Of a stretch of DNA of 64,000 nt, positions 1 through 9,375 are shown piece after piece (within the stretch, counting starts at the first letter, position 1; every line of letters starts with the position of its first letter). The stretch spans positions 248,001 to 312,000 of the forward strand of contig NC_011244.1 of NCBI RefSeq assembly GCF_000019705.1, written 5' to 3'. This stretch comes from Borrelia recurrentis A1. GTDB taxonomy: Bacteria > Spirochaetota > Spirochaetia > Borreliales > Borreliaceae. Below the pieces are notes generated by a model that was given only the letters and a program-made list of their open reading frames with translations, made no database searches and was not told the DNA's origin. Both the position numbers and the translations under genes were made by a program.

Positions 1-979
1 CAAAATTAGATGCTATTACTTCACCCTTAACACCACGAATCATATCAGTCACCTCTTCAGGTCTCTCATCAATAAGTAAAATCATTAAAACAATGTCTGG
101 ATAATTAGTAGTAATTGCATTAGCTATTTTTTGAAGTAAAGTAGTCTTACCAGCTTTTGGAGGCGACACTATTAAAGCTCTTTGACCCTTTCCAATAGGT
201 GCAAACAAATTAATAAGTCTAGTTGAAATATTACAATTTTCATATTCAAGATCTAATTTTGAACTAGGATATAAAGGTGTTAAATTATCAAAAGGTATTC
301 TATTTTGTGCAAATGTAGGATCTTGATCATTAATACTCTTAATCTTAATCATTGCAAAAAATCTCTCACCTTCTCTTGGAGATCTAATTTGTCCATATAA
401 AATATCACCCGTTCTTAAATTAAAAAGCCTAATCTGAGACGGAGAAACATAAACATCATTACCTCCAGACAGATAAGAATTAGATGCTGTACGCAAAAAA
501 CCATAACCATCACTTAAAACATCAAGAACACCGGTAAATAAAACATTAATATTATGCTCTGTTAATATTTTAACAAGTAAAAATATCAATTCTGTCTTTT
601 TCATTGTTACCGCAATAGTATGATTAGTCCCAAGTCCTTCAACAACTTTTCTAATTTCAGTAATTGGCTTATCATAAAGAGTATCAATAACTATAGAATC
701 CTTACCACCTAAAAAATTAATAATATTGCTTTGTTCAAGAGTCTTAATACTACTCTCCAAATCTGGATCTGATATATCATAATCAAAATCAGAAGAAAGC
801 TCATTAGATTCTCTTAATTTATCAATATTAGAATTCCTAGAAGCACTAGAAACAGATTCTTTTTTAGTAACAACTTTAACTACTTTTTTCTTATTATTAT
901 CTTCAATTTTTAATTCTTTAGAAGAATTCAAACGCTTCATTTCATCCTCTAAATCAAATTCCTCACATTTTCTATCCAT
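1..979 (-). CDS. rho: Transcription termination factor Rho (3' end outside window)
   Basis: Rho is the RNA-dependent ATPase/helicase that ends transcription at factor-dependent sites. The visible part holds the start and about 326 codons; the rest lies beyond base 1. The first ~90 residues are a charged, low-complexity extension. Next comes a Rho N-terminal-like segment, then the RNA-binding cold-shock-like fold with DGYGFLR, and the ATPase core with the Walker A stretch SPPKAGKTTLLQK and the following LLIDERPEEVTDM block, which is diagnostic of Rho. An ATG at 979 preceded by GAGGAG fixes the start. It lies 86 bp downstream of a bactofilin gene on the same strand and could share its transcript. 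Identification is secure; the C-terminus cannot be judged. Confidence 0.96.
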   Translation of the reverse strand, partial: MDRKCEEFDLEDEMKRLNSSKELKIEDNNKKKVVKVVTKKESVSSASRNSNIDKLRESNELSSDFDYDISDPDLESSIKTLEQSNIINFLGGKDSIVIDTLYDKPITEIRKVVEGLGTNHTIAVTMKKTELIFLLVKILTEHNINVLFTGVLDVLSDGYGFLRTASNSYLSGGNDVYVSPSQIRLFNLRTGDILYGQIRSPREGERFFAMIKIKSINDQDPTFAQNRIPFDNLTPLYPSSKLDLEYENCNISTRLINLFAPIGKGQRALIVSPPKAGKTTLLQKIANAITTNYPDIVLMILLIDERPEEVTDMIRGVKGEVIASNF

Positions 980-1065
980 AATCTCCTCTATGAGATAAAT
1001 TTTTAAGAAGGGTATTTCTATTTAAAATAATAATTAATCATTAAATGATAAAACATAACATTAAT

Positions 1066-1473
1066 TCACTGCAAAGTATCTTTTAATTGTGAAACTGTAA
1101 AAGAAAACAAATCTATGCTTTCATTAGATTTAATCATTTCACATTTACCATCAAAAACTATATCATCATTAATAAATATCTTTTTTGTCTTAACATCACC
1201 ATATATTTTACAACCACTATTTAAATAAACCTTATTGCTAGCATTAACATTGCCCTTTAAAATTCCCTCAATTATCAATGTATCGCAAATTACTACATCA
1301 GTAATAACCTTACTATTTTTACCTATAAAAAGTATTCCTTTTTCTGAAAAAATCTCACCCTCAAAAGAAGAATCAAGATATAAAGCACCCTCAAACTTTA
1401 ATTTCCCTCTAAAAATTAAACTTGAATCAAGCTTACAATCCCATTTGTAAGAATTCTTAACATTAACAGGCAT
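1066..1473 (-). CDS. Bactofilin family protein (small)
   Basis: A 135-residue protein made almost wholly of the short, glycine-spaced hydrophobic repeats of the bactofilin (DUF583) beta-helix, for example KLKFEGALYLDSSFEGEI and the later GILKGNVNASNKVYL. Bactofilins polymerise without nucleotide into filaments that place cell-wall enzymes or shape the cell. It starts 4 nt after the hbb stop codon, with AAGGA inside the end of hbb as ribosome site, so it is translated from the rpsT-hbb message. It has no membrane segment or signal peptide. It is one of two bactofilins in this window; the other is at about 17.3 kb. The family call is good; the exact cellular role is inferred. Confidence 0.8.
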   Translation of the reverse strand: MPVNVKNSYKWDCKLDSSLIFRGKLKFEGALYLDSSFEGEIFSEKGILFIGKNSKVITDVVICDTLIIEGILKGNVNASNKVYLNSGCKIYGDVKTKKIFINDDIVFDGKCEMIKSNESIDLFSFTVSQLKDTLQ

Positions 1474-1476
1474 TAA

Positions 1477-1803
1477 CTATCCTTTAATGCTCCAAACCCG
1501 TTCTTTTAAATCTTTTCCTGGACGAAAATAAGCAACATGATGATCATCAACATTCACATATTCACCTGTTTGAGGATTACGAGCATTTTGGCGACCCTTC
1601 CTCTTTCTAAGCTCAAATGTACCAAATGATCTAAACTCTATAACATTATTAACACAAAGACTGTTTTTAAGTTCTTCAAAAAAAGCATCAACTACAAGTC
1701 TTATATACTTCTTTTCCAACTTTTCATTATTATTTTTAATGTTTAAAAATATTTGATCAACAATATCTGATTTAGTAACTTTGGATCTCTTTGAACAAGA
1801 CAT
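1477..1803 (-). CDS. hbb: HU/IHF-type DNA-bending protein Hbb
   Basis: A 108-residue member of the HU/IHF family, matching the length of the Borrelia Hbb protein, which bends DNA as a nucleoid-associated dimer. The N-terminal helical body ([13 protein letters not shown]) is followed by the beta-arm region: [21 protein letters not shown] contains the conserved GxF and the RNPxTGE-like turn with the DNA-intercalating proline, then the C-terminal [11 protein letters not shown]. The start is an ATG with AAGGA just upstream. It lies 11 bp after rpsT and 3 bp before the bactofilin gene, so the three form one transcription unit driven by the promoter at 2109-2137. Confidence 0.95.
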   Translation of the reverse strand: MSCSKRSKVTKSDIVDQIFLNIKNNNEKLEKKYIRLVVDAFFEELKNSLCVNNVIEFRSFGTFELRKRKGRQNARNPQTGEYVNVDDHHVAYFRPGKDLKERVWSIKG

Positions 1804-1814
1804 AAGCTAGTTCC

Positions 1815-2072
1815 TTACTGTAATAACAAAATACTCAAATTTGACTTTTTACGTGCGGCTTTGTTTATATGTATTATTCGCTTTCTAGCAGCAGTATCTA
1901 ATTTTTTTGAAACAAATTTAAAAAACTCCAAAGCTTCATCTTTTTTCCCGTCTTTTATAAGTTTTATACAATGCTTTTCTAGTGTCTTAAGTTCACTCTT
2001 AACACTTACATTTCTCAAATTTCGCTTCAAATTTTGTCGAGCTCGCTTTAATGCTGATGGATTATTGCCCAA
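1815..2072 (-). CDS. rpsT: 30S ribosomal protein S20
   Basis: The lysine/arginine-rich helical hairpin protein S20, which binds 16S rRNA in the small subunit. The diagnostic N-terminus (SALKRARQNLKRN) and the C-terminal AARKRIIHINKAARKKS are both present. The open frame continues upstream to 2141, but the true start is the TTG at 2072. It is preceded by AAGGAG at ideal spacing, gives an 85-residue protein of normal S20 length, and the upstream extension would run through the promoter -10 and -35 boxes. First gene of the rpsT-hbb-bactofilin unit. Confidence 0.93.
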   Translation of the reverse strand: MGNNPSALKRARQNLKRNLRNVSVKSELKTLEKHCIKLIKDGKKDEALEFFKFVSKKLDTAARKRIIHINKAARKKSNLSILLLQ

Positions 2073-2108
2073 ATTAAACTCCTTAATGCAGCAAACATGA
2101 TAATAAAT

Positions 2109-2137
2109 AATATACCAACTAATTATGATATAGTCAA
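2109..2137 (-). promoter_or_regulatory. Sigma-70 promoter of the rpsT-hbb-bactofilin unit
   Basis: Read on the minus strand: TTGACT (2137-2132), a 17-nt spacer and TATATT (2114-2109). The predicted start of transcription near 2102 leaves a leader of about 30 nt before the rpsT TTG codon. This is one of the best matches to the consensus in the window. Confidence 0.65.
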
Positions 2138-2144
2138 TCATACA

Positions 2145-2966
2145 CTAAGAACACTTATTGCAATATTTATCAATATAAGCAAATACTTTTTTCATTGAAT
2201 AAGACATTCCCTCATCATTAATATAAACTTTTTTAAAAATACTCTTATAAGGATAAACAAAAGATAAATATCCATCACCAGTTAACTCAGAATTATAAAC
2301 AAATATCTTATTAAAAAACTCATAATAATATTCTTTTCCAGAAAAAAGCTTTCTCTCATAAACAGAATTTTGCCTAAATTCATAAAAAATCACTAAATTT
2401 TTAAGCCCCAAAATATCTCTTATTAAAACCTTAATTCCTAAAATCAAAACAAGAGAAAACACTATTATACTACCAAATGAAATATAATAAACAAAAATAT
2501 TAATTAAAACACGAAATAAATACATCAAAATATAAGTACCTGAAACATAATATCTTATTGGCAATTCTTGCATCTTTGTAATAAATAAATCACTTCTTAT
2601 AAGTTTAAGTTTTTTAAAAAAACTACTCAAATACTCTTTTCTTAAAAAACACATTTTTATTTTTGTACCATTATTTAAACCTAAAATTAACATATTATCT
2701 AACAATCTTTTTTCAATCCATATGATATCATGAAAATCAAAATTAACTTTAAAACAAAATTTTTTATAAAAAATTTTGTTTCCTTTAAAGTCAATTTCAT
2801 AAAAATATCTTAAATAAGAAACCATTACAAAAAAATTTATAAACATTAAAAAAAGAATAAAAATACTAAAACTGCTCCTATATAACAACATATAATATAT
2901 AGAAAAGCTTATATTAAGACAAAAAATAAAAAGTAATCTGATTTTATAAAAAAATAATTCCTGCAT
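2145..2966 (-). CDS. Hypothetical multi-spanning membrane protein
   Basis: A 273-residue protein that I do not recognise by family. It has two hydrophobic segments in the first ~55 residues and two more around residues 145-190, separated by a basic soluble loop, with a soluble C-terminus ending in a cysteine pair (YCNKCS). The loop after the first hairpin (EIDFKGNKIFYKKFCF..WIEKRLLDNMLILGLNNGTKIKM) resembles the beta-rich layout of membrane-anchored PH-like proteins, but this is only a resemblance. It lies 10 bp downstream of ychF on the same strand, so it is probably co-transcribed with it. Position in the gene order matches BB0234 of B. burgdorferi. Confidence 0.75.
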   Translation of the reverse strand: MQELFFYKIRLLFIFCLNISFSIYYMLLYRSSFSIFILFLMFINFFVMVSYLRYFYEIDFKGNKIFYKKFCFKVNFDFHDIIWIEKRLLDNMLILGLNNGTKIKMCFLRKEYLSSFFKKLKLIRSDLFITKMQELPIRYYVSGTYILMYLFRVLINIFVYYISFGSIIVFSLVLILGIKVLIRDILGLKNLVIFYEFRQNSVYERKLFSGKEYYYEFFNKIFVYNSELTGDGYLSFVYPYKSIFKKVYINDEGMSYSMKKVFAYIDKYCNKCS

Positions 2967-2976
2967 CTTAATTTAT

Positions 2977-4083
2977 TTAAACATTAAATTTAAATAAAAT
3001 TATATCACCATCTCTTACCAAATAATCTTTTCCCTCAAGTCTAAGACGTCCCTTTTCCTTTAAACCATGAACGCCTTGAAACTCAATCAAATCATCAAAT
3101 GAATACACCTCTGCTTTAATAAAACCTCTCTGAAAATCACTATGAATAATACCTGCAGCTTCTGGGGCTTTCATTCCATCAATAAAAGTCCAAGCTCTAA
3201 CTTCTTGTTCTCCTGCAGTAAAATAGGTTCTTAAACCTAAAGTATAATAAGAAGTACGTATTAAATTACTAAGACCACTCTCTTTGATACCCATAGATTC
3301 TAACATTTCTCTTCTCTCGCTTAAGTCTTGAATTTCAGCAAGTTCTGCCTCAATCTTAGCACACAAAATTAAATAATTATTACCCTCACTTAAAGCTATA
3401 TTTTTAACAACATCAGTATATTTATTACCAGAAAGTGAATCCTCATCAACATTGCAAACATATATAACATTTTTCATAGTCAAAAGATTTAAAGACTTAA
3501 CAAAATTATAACCAAATTCATCAAATTTAAACTCGCTTGCTGGTCTAACATCAATCAAATGTTTTTCAAGATCTCGAAGAAGTGAAACAATTATCTTTGA
3601 ATTTTCACTAATATTTTTATCAATACTCTTTGCATTTTTTTCATTTTTTAAAATACTTTTTTGAACCGTTTCAAGATCTGCAAGACATAATTCTGTATTA
3701 ATTGTACTTATATCCCTTTGAGGATCTATATCCCCATCAATATGAATAACTTCTCTATCATTAAAACATCTAACAACATGAACAATAATAGAAACTTCAC
3801 GAATATTCGCTAAAAATTTATTACCAAGTCCTTCTCCTTTGAAAGCCTCTCTAACAAGACCCGCAATATCAACAAATTCTATCACAGCAGGAATTATTTT
3901 TTTTGACGATACTAAATTAGCAATTTTCAAAAGTCTCTCATCAGGAACTTCTACTATTCCCACATTAGGATCAATAGTACAAAAAGGATAATTAGCAATC
4001 TCTGACTTTGATGCTGTTAAGGACGAAAATAAGGTAGATTTCCCAACATTGGGCAATCCCACTATTCCCACATTAAGTGCCAT
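2977..4083 (-). CDS. ychF: Redox-/ribosome-associated ATPase YchF
   Basis: YchF is the universally conserved Obg-related P-loop protein that binds ribosomes and prefers ATP over GTP. The 368-residue length is normal. The P-loop GLPNVGKSTLFSSLT lies at residues 8-22, DIAGLVREAFKGEGLGNKFL forms the switch II region, a coiled-coil insertion follows near residues 130-165, and the C-terminal TGS-like domain ends the protein (YSFDDLIEFQGVHGLKEKGR..RDGDIILFKFNV). The ATG is preceded by GGAG. It lies 24 bp after the long TPR/VWA gene, so the two probably share a message. No defect seen. Confidence 0.96.
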   Translation of the reverse strand: MALNVGIVGLPNVGKSTLFSSLTASKSEIANYPFCTIDPNVGIVEVPDERLLKIANLVSSKKIIPAVIEFVDIAGLVREAFKGEGLGNKFLANIREVSIIVHVVRCFNDREVIHIDGDIDPQRDISTINTELCLADLETVQKSILKNEKNAKSIDKNISENSKIIVSLLRDLEKHLIDVRPASEFKFDEFGYNFVKSLNLLTMKNVIYVCNVDEDSLSGNKYTDVVKNIALSEGNNYLILCAKIEAELAEIQDLSERREMLESMGIKESGLSNLIRTSYYTLGLRTYFTAGEQEVRAWTFIDGMKAPEAAGIIHSDFQRGFIKAEVYSFDDLIEFQGVHGLKEKGRLRLEGKDYLVRDGDIILFKFNV

Positions 4084-4107
4084 AAATAAAACTCCATAAA
4101 GTAAAAT

Positions 4108-6171
4108 TTAATTAATTAAATATGCAAATTCTCCTCTACCTATTTGTTGATTGAAATTTACTTCAACAGATAAATTATAATATCCATTAGGTTCTTGAGG
4201 GCCTGGATAATCATATTCAAGCAAATAAGTCCCTGTTTTCTGTTTCATCATTAAATCATAAACTTTTGATACACCCTCATAAGAAGAAAAAGGAATAATA
4301 GCACCACCGGTTTCATTTACTAAATACTGCAATTTAGACTCAATAGGACTATTTCCAAACAATATTAAATAAAATCTAATATCATTATTTTTATAATAGC
4401 TTAAAATAGTATCCACAGAATACCTACTAAAAGCAGAATGACTCAAAGATCCATCACTAAAATAAATAACGGCCCTTCTTGCACTCTTTGACATAAGTTC
4501 AGAACCTGCAAGTTTAAGACTAACATCCGTCTTTACATCATTTAAATCATAAACACCAAGAGAATTTGTTTTATGAATCATACTTAATAAACTATCGATA
4601 TTATCTACCAAAGGTAAATTAGTTGCATTTATAAAACTAAACTTTTTATTTTTTCTAGATTTTATAAGAGTATTTACACTCATAATCTGTTCTGACTCGT
4701 AATTTTTCATAGAAAAAGATTTATCAAAAACAATTGCAATATTCATATCATTAGAAGTATTAATATCATAAGCAATTTTTGGATTTACAATGTAATATCT
4801 CTCATTAGCAACCGCAAAATTTTCACTCTTTAAACCCACAATTGGTAATCCATTTCTATTGCTAATATTAAGCTCCACATAAATTTTAGAACCTCCCGCC
4901 CTAATTACTCTACGAACATCAACATTTAAACTATCATAAACACTAACATCACTTTTATAAATCGCAATATGAGCATTATCAAAATCTGATACAACCATTT
5001 GATTATTAACATCAATAATTGAAGATAAAATTTTAGAATCTATCTTATCTGCTTTTAAAAGCTTAACAAAAGTTTTACTTGAAACACTATATTTATAAAC
5101 ACCATATTTTGAAGATATAATAATGCTATTACTTGCAAAATCACTGCTAAGACCTTCTATACCTTCAAAAGAAGTTGAAATAGAATACAAATGATTGCCA
5201 CTAGTATCAAATACTTCAATAGAATTTCTAGGAGCATCAGCAACATAAATATTTCCATTCAAATACGTAACACCTGTTGGACCTAAAAGCCCTGCATATC
5301 CAACCGTTTTCATGCCAAAATTCAAAACAAAACTACCCTTAGCATCAAATTTGCTGATTCGCTTATTTCCCCATTCACTAACATAAATATAATCTCTCTC
5401 ATCAACTGTTATATATTGAGGAGCAAGTAACTCACCATCTTCAGTACCTTTCTTTCCAATTGAACCTTTTTTAATGCCAAAAGTCTTATCATATATACCA
5501 ATCTCATCATTTGAATAAAGTGTCACATATAAAAGTTTATCAAGCTCAATAACATCATAAGGTGACTTTATAGAAGTAATTCCATCCTTAACTAAAACAT
5601 GAATATTATTATTAGCATCAAAATGTAAAATTTCATTTCCTACAAAATTAGCAGCATAATAACCACCATATTGATCGGCCTTCAGAGATGTAATCTGATA
5701 TCCATTTGGTCGTTTATAAATGGAATTATCAAGAAGCGCAACTTGAACAAATTTTTCAATATTTTTAAATTCATTATTTAAGGATATACCTCTTCTTTGT
5801 TCAATTATAGATATCAACTGCCTAAGATAAGCCGATTTATACCCTTGAGATTGCAAATTTCGCCATTCCATTAAAGCTTCCTCAACATGCCCCAATCTAT
5901 AATAAACATTTCCTATCCAAAAATGATAATCAAGATTACTTGGATCAAAGCTTAAAACTCTCTTAAAAGACAACAAAGCATCATCATAAAGACCATTATT
6001 ATAAGAATTAAGTGCCCATTTAAATTCTTCTTGAGCATCCTTGTTAGTAACAATACCTTGAGCATTTAAAACAAATGCATTTATTAAAAAAATGGATATA
6101 TTAAACATCAAAGCTATTTTTTTAATACTAAAACAAGTACTATATAAATTTAATATTTTTACACGAAACAT
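4108..6171 (-). CDS. Exported TPR, beta-propeller and VWA-like domain protein
   Basis: A 687-residue protein with a hydrophobic N-terminal segment (about residues 20-38, ending NAQG) that looks like a signal peptide, so it is probably periplasmic. Two TPR repeats follow at about 45-115 (WALNSYNNGLYDDALLSFKR..). Next is a run of NHL-type beta-propeller blades at about 155-400, with repeating patterns such as ITVDERDYIYVSEWGNKRIS. The last ~230 residues form a von Willebrand factor A-like domain with a DKSFS metal-site motif after IAIVF. This arrangement suggests a protein-interaction scaffold; no catalytic site is visible. On the minus strand TATAAT lies only 9 nt before the ATG and there is no Shine-Dalgarno, so the message may be leaderless. 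It corresponds by order to BB0236. Confidence 0.82.
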   Translation of the reverse strand: MFRVKILNLYSTCFSIKKIALMFNISIFLINAFVLNAQGIVTNKDAQEEFKWALNSYNNGLYDDALLSFKRVLSFDPSNLDYHFWIGNVYYRLGHVEEALMEWRNLQSQGYKSAYLRQLISIIEQRRGISLNNEFKNIEKFVQVALLDNSIYKRPNGYQITSLKADQYGGYYAANFVGNEILHFDANNNIHVLVKDGITSIKSPYDVIELDKLLYVTLYSNDEIGIYDKTFGIKKGSIGKKGTEDGELLAPQYITVDERDYIYVSEWGNKRISKFDAKGSFVLNFGMKTVGYAGLLGPTGVTYLNGNIYVADAPRNSIEVFDTSGNHLYSISTSFEGIEGLSSDFASNSIIISSKYGVYKYSVSSKTFVKLLKADKIDSKILSSIIDVNNQMVVSDFDNAHIAIYKSDVSVYDSLNVDVRRVIRAGGSKIYVELNISNRNGLPIVGLKSENFAVANERYYIVNPKIAYDINTSNDMNIAIVFDKSFSMKNYESEQIMSVNTLIKSRKNKKFSFINATNLPLVDNIDSLLSMIHKTNSLGVYDLNDVKTDVSLKLAGSELMSKSARRAVIYFSDGSLSHSAFSRYSVDTILSYYKNNDIRFYLILFGNSPIESKLQYLVNETGGAIIPFSSYEGVSKVYDLMMKQKTGTYLLEYDYPGPQEPNGYYNLSVEVNFNQQIGRGEFAYLIN

Positions 6172-6270
6172 ATTATATATATTATACTATGCAATATTGT
6201 ATATTAATATCTGTATTCTTGAATATATAATATATTTTTATATACAAAAACAAAACAAAAAAGGAAAAGA

Positions 6271-7824
6271 ATGAAAACAAAATATTTTTCTCTAGCCGCA
6301 TTTTCTGGATTGCTTACAAGTTTAGCAATTCCAAATGAAATAAATAATATGGGATATTCACACATTGGTTTGATAGCATACATACCACTTTTTATTGCAT
6401 TAACTAAAACAAAAAATAAAAAATTTCTTATCACCCTAACAACATTTTATTTTTTAATAGCCAATAGTTTACAAAGTTTTTGGCTTGCATTCTTTTATTC
6501 ATTCGGTATCATTACTTTTTTAGGAGCAATACTTGGATATATTCCTTATGCTTTAGTTTTAGGATATTTATTATATTACTCACTAAAAACTTTTAATAAC
6601 AAAACATTAACCTTAGCTATACTTTTCACATTATATGACTACTCAAAATCAATTGGATTTCCAGCATATCCTTGGGGATTTTCAGCATTTATGGTACATA
6701 ATTTTAATGATCTAATACAAGTAGCTGATACATTTGGGGTTTTCTTTGTATGTTTTGTAGTCTATTTTTTTAATGCAGGAATTGCAAATTTTTTAATAAA
6801 TCAAAATAAAACAAATATACTAAGTATGTTATTTTCTATTTTATTAATAAGTACATCTTTTGCTTATGGAAACATAAAAAAAATAGAATTGAATCCAATC
6901 TTAAATAAAGAAATAGATACACTAAACATTGCAGCAATTCAAATTAATATTGATTCTTGGTTGCCTGGCAATCGTAAAGAAGGAATTAAAAAATCTATTA
7001 CAATTACAAAACAAGCACTAAGAGAACATCCAAATACAGAACTCGTGCTCTGGAGTGAAGGAGTATTAACTTATCCTTTCAATACTTATAAAGATTATGC
7101 ATATTACGATCAAGAATTGCTTGAATTATATAATTCAGTAAATGAACTTATAATAAACAATAAAGCCTACTTTGCAATTGGCTCACCATCAAAAACAGAT
7201 AAACGATTACTTACACATCAAAATTCTGTTTATGCAATAAATCCCAACCTTGAAATAACTAATATATATTCTAAAATATTTTTGGTTCCATTTTCAGAAA
7301 AAATACCATTTTATGAATATAAATTTATAAGACAATTTTTCTATAAAAATTTTGGCCTTTTTGGACAAACTAACGGAAATAGACTTGAAATCTTAAAGCT
7401 TAAAAAATTTAATCTAGGTTTTTTAATATGTTATGACGATGCGTTTCCAGATCTTGCAAGAAGCTATAAAAAACAAAATGCCAATTTACTATTAAATTTT
7501 TCAAATGATTCTTGGTCACATACAAATTCATCAGAATGGCAACATTTTGTAGTGGCAAAATTTAGAAGCATAGAAAACGGAATTAAAACAATCAGAGCTA
7601 CTAACTCAGGAATAACTGCTATAATAAACGAATATGGTGAGAATGTAAAAAGTTTAGAAACATTTAAAGAAGGATATCTAGTATCAAAAATAAAATTGCC
7701 CCCAAGATTCACAACAATCTATGAATACATTGGAGACCTCTTTATATATGCTTTAGCAATAGCAATTGTAATTATGACCCTAAGATATCATTTAACTGAA
7801 AAAAGTAACCATTTATTATCTTGA
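6271..7824 (+). CDS. lnt: Apolipoprotein N-acyltransferase
   Basis: Lnt adds the third acyl chain to the N-terminal cysteine of lipoproteins in the inner membrane. Borreliae are unusually rich in lipoproteins. The 517-residue protein has about six N-terminal membrane segments (residues ~1-200), then a nitrilase-type domain. The catalytic triad is visible: Glu in LVLWSEGV, Lys in the KIFLVPFSEKIPF region and Cys in LGFLICYDDAFPD. A last membrane segment closes the C-terminus. The start has AAGGAAAAG upstream and TATAAT at 6226-6231. The final 37 bp overlap the convergent BB0238-like gene. The gene appears intact. Confidence 0.94.
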   Translation: MKTKYFSLAAFSGLLTSLAIPNEINNMGYSHIGLIAYIPLFIALTKTKNKKFLITLTTFYFLIANSLQSFWLAFFYSFGIITFLGAILGYIPYALVLGYLLYYSLKTFNNKTLTLAILFTLYDYSKSIGFPAYPWGFSAFMVHNFNDLIQVADTFGVFFVCFVVYFFNAGIANFLINQNKTNILSMLFSILLISTSFAYGNIKKIELNPILNKEIDTLNIAAIQINIDSWLPGNRKEGIKKSITITKQALREHPNTELVLWSEGVLTYPFNTYKDYAYYDQELLELYNSVNELIINNKAYFAIGSPSKTDKRLLTHQNSVYAINPNLEITNIYSKIFLVPFSEKIPFYEYKFIRQFFYKNFGLFGQTNGNRLEILKLKKFNLGFLICYDDAFPDLARSYKKQNANLLLNFSNDSWSHTNSSEWQHFVVAKFRSIENGIKTIRATNSGITAIINEYGENVKSLETFKEGYLVSKIKLPPRFTTIYEYIGDLFIYALAIAIVIMTLRYHLTEKSNHLLS

Positions 7825-8552
7825 TTTACAAAACATAAAGTTTGAACATCTCTCCAAAATGGAATATTTTGAGTAATATCATTCTTCTTAGCTTTAACTT
7901 TGACAGTATAAGACGTATCTGTAGTTTTTGTAATACTTAAAGATTTAAGATCATAAAAATCATCAACTGAAAGATAACCTAAATCATCTCTATTAAAATC
8001 ACTTGAAGCAAATTCCAAATTGGCAATAAAATCGGATTTAGGTGCAATTTTACCTAAAACTTTAACATCATCAGCAATAACAGAGTCAAGCAAATTTAAA
8101 TCTTGCAAAAGAAAAGCCCTTACAAATTTATTAAATTGAAATTTAACGGCTTGCTCTTTGTGATTTTCTCTTTCTCTACTTGCAACATATTCTATTCTAG
8201 GAGCATTTGTAACTTCACTAATTTCAATCTTATCGTGAATTATTCCTGGAATATCATCAAGTTTAACATCATCAAAAGAAAGAAAAGTTGCCTCACTTTC
8301 TAACTTCATCTTAGAATCAATATCCTCTACAGCACTTTTTAGATCAACTTCCCCTTTTAATTTTGGATACATTTCCAAAGCTTTTTTTTGAAAAATTTTC
8401 CCCTTTGTAACTTTTCCAACATCAATATACCGTTGTCCAACCTCATAATAAAAAATAGCAAGTTCCTTTTGTCTCTCATCAATTAAAGAATCATTACTTG
8501 CAAATAAATTTATAAAAATACAAGAAAAAAACAATAAGACCAATTTTTTCAT
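7788..8552 (-). CDS. Exported BB0238-like protein
   Basis: A 254-residue protein with a typical signal peptide (MKKLVLLFFSCIFINLFASND), a short TPR-like helical stretch (IFYYEVGQRYIDVGKVTKGKIFQKKALEMYP), a polar middle and a C-terminal alpha/beta part (residues ~150-254) resembling a SnoaL/NTF2-type fold. I place the start at the ATG at 8552 because GGAGG lies 5 nt upstream; the frame is open to a TTG at 8564 but that codon overlaps the ribosome site. In B. burgdorferi the protein at this position, BB0238, interacts with BB0323 and is needed for infection, as I recall. The same partnership here is an inference from gene order. Confidence 0.8.
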   Translation of the reverse strand: MKKLVLLFFSCIFINLFASNDSLIDERQKELAIFYYEVGQRYIDVGKVTKGKIFQKKALEMYPKLKGEVDLKSAVEDIDSKMKLESEATFLSFDDVKLDDIPGIIHDKIEISEVTNAPRIEYVASRERENHKEQAVKFQFNKFVRAFLLQDLNLLDSVIADDVKVLGKIAPKSDFIANLEFASSDFNRDDLGYLSVDDFYDLKSLSITKTTDTSYTVKVKAKKNDITQNIPFWRDVQTLCFVNQDNKWLLFSVK

Positions 8553-8623
8553 GTTAACCTCCAATGAAATCTAGTCATTACAAAAAACAAAACCAAACTA
8601 ATAATTTCAAAAATCATAAACAA

Positions 8624-9244
8624 TTATATTACAAGTTTATCTTTAATGAAAGTAATGAGATTGCTTTTCTCTCTATCATCAAAAACATTTATTTTATCAT
8701 AATTAAACATTAATTTGGGAGACAAATTATAACTATCATACCAAGTTAAATATTTCTTATTAAGTTTCTCAAGATAATCTTTTGAAATATCTGTCTCACA
8801 ACTTCTATTTCTTTTCTTAATACGATTCTCAGCCTCAGCAATACTACAATCAAGATATATCATCAACTCAGGTTTTTTAGAATGCTCTAACATATTATCA
8901 AGTAAATCAAGATATATTTTATATTCATTATCAGAAATGTATCCATTATCATTTAAGAAAGAAGCAAAAACACAATCACTATAAATAGATATATCTAGTA
9001 TCCCTTTTCCTTTAGATTTAAATACACTCTTTATAAGTTTAAATCTTTCATTCAAAAAACTAATTTGCATTGGAAAAGCCCATCTAAATTTATCCTTATA
9101 AAACTCATTTAACATAGACAATGTAAATTCATTATTTAATTCACGATAAAAAGGAATTTCAAGATCTAAAGATAAAATATGTCCAAGCGTAGTCTTACTT
9201 ACACCTATTAATCCCTCAATTACAATTACCAAGCCTGCATCCAA
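8624..9244 (-). CDS. dck: Deoxynucleoside kinase family protein with altered active-site motifs
   Basis: Deoxyadenosine/deoxyguanosine kinases phosphorylate salvaged purine deoxynucleosides. The 206-residue length and fold markers fit: P-loop near residue 10, an IYSD motif near residue 85, and an arginine-rich lid (AEENRIKKRNRS). Two key positions differ from the family. The P-loop reads GLIGVSKTT, with Ser (AGT) where the conserved Gly of GxxxxGK[ST] belongs. The (D/E)RS motif reads DIS, with Ile (ATA) replacing the catalytic Arg. The start is also doubtful: only TTG codons are available (9244 or 9232) and no clear ribosome site precedes them. The reading frame is intact, but the protein may be inactive or decaying. 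Confidence 0.8.
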   Translation of the reverse strand: MDAGLVIVIEGLIGVSKTTLGHILSLDLEIPFYRELNNEFTLSMLNEFYKDKFRWAFPMQISFLNERFKLIKSVFKSKGKGILDISIYSDCVFASFLNDNGYISDNEYKIYLDLLDNMLEHSKKPELMIYLDCSIAEAENRIKKRNRSCETDISKDYLEKLNKKYLTWYDSYNLSPKLMFNYDKINVFDDREKSNLITFIKDKLVI

Positions 9245-9375
9245 AATTCATAATTATTAATTAATAAATAATGCATCATTGAAACAAATAAAAACATAAC
9301 TATATATTAATAAAACAAACAATTAAATTTTTTAATAAAAAAATTAATATAATTAATTTCAAGTTTCTTAAATTA

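Noticed and set aside
2073-2141. A longer start for rpsT at an ATG at 2141.
   Set aside because: The extension would cover the promoter boxes, has no ribosome site and is not S20-like; the TTG at 2072 has AAGGAG and gives a normal length.
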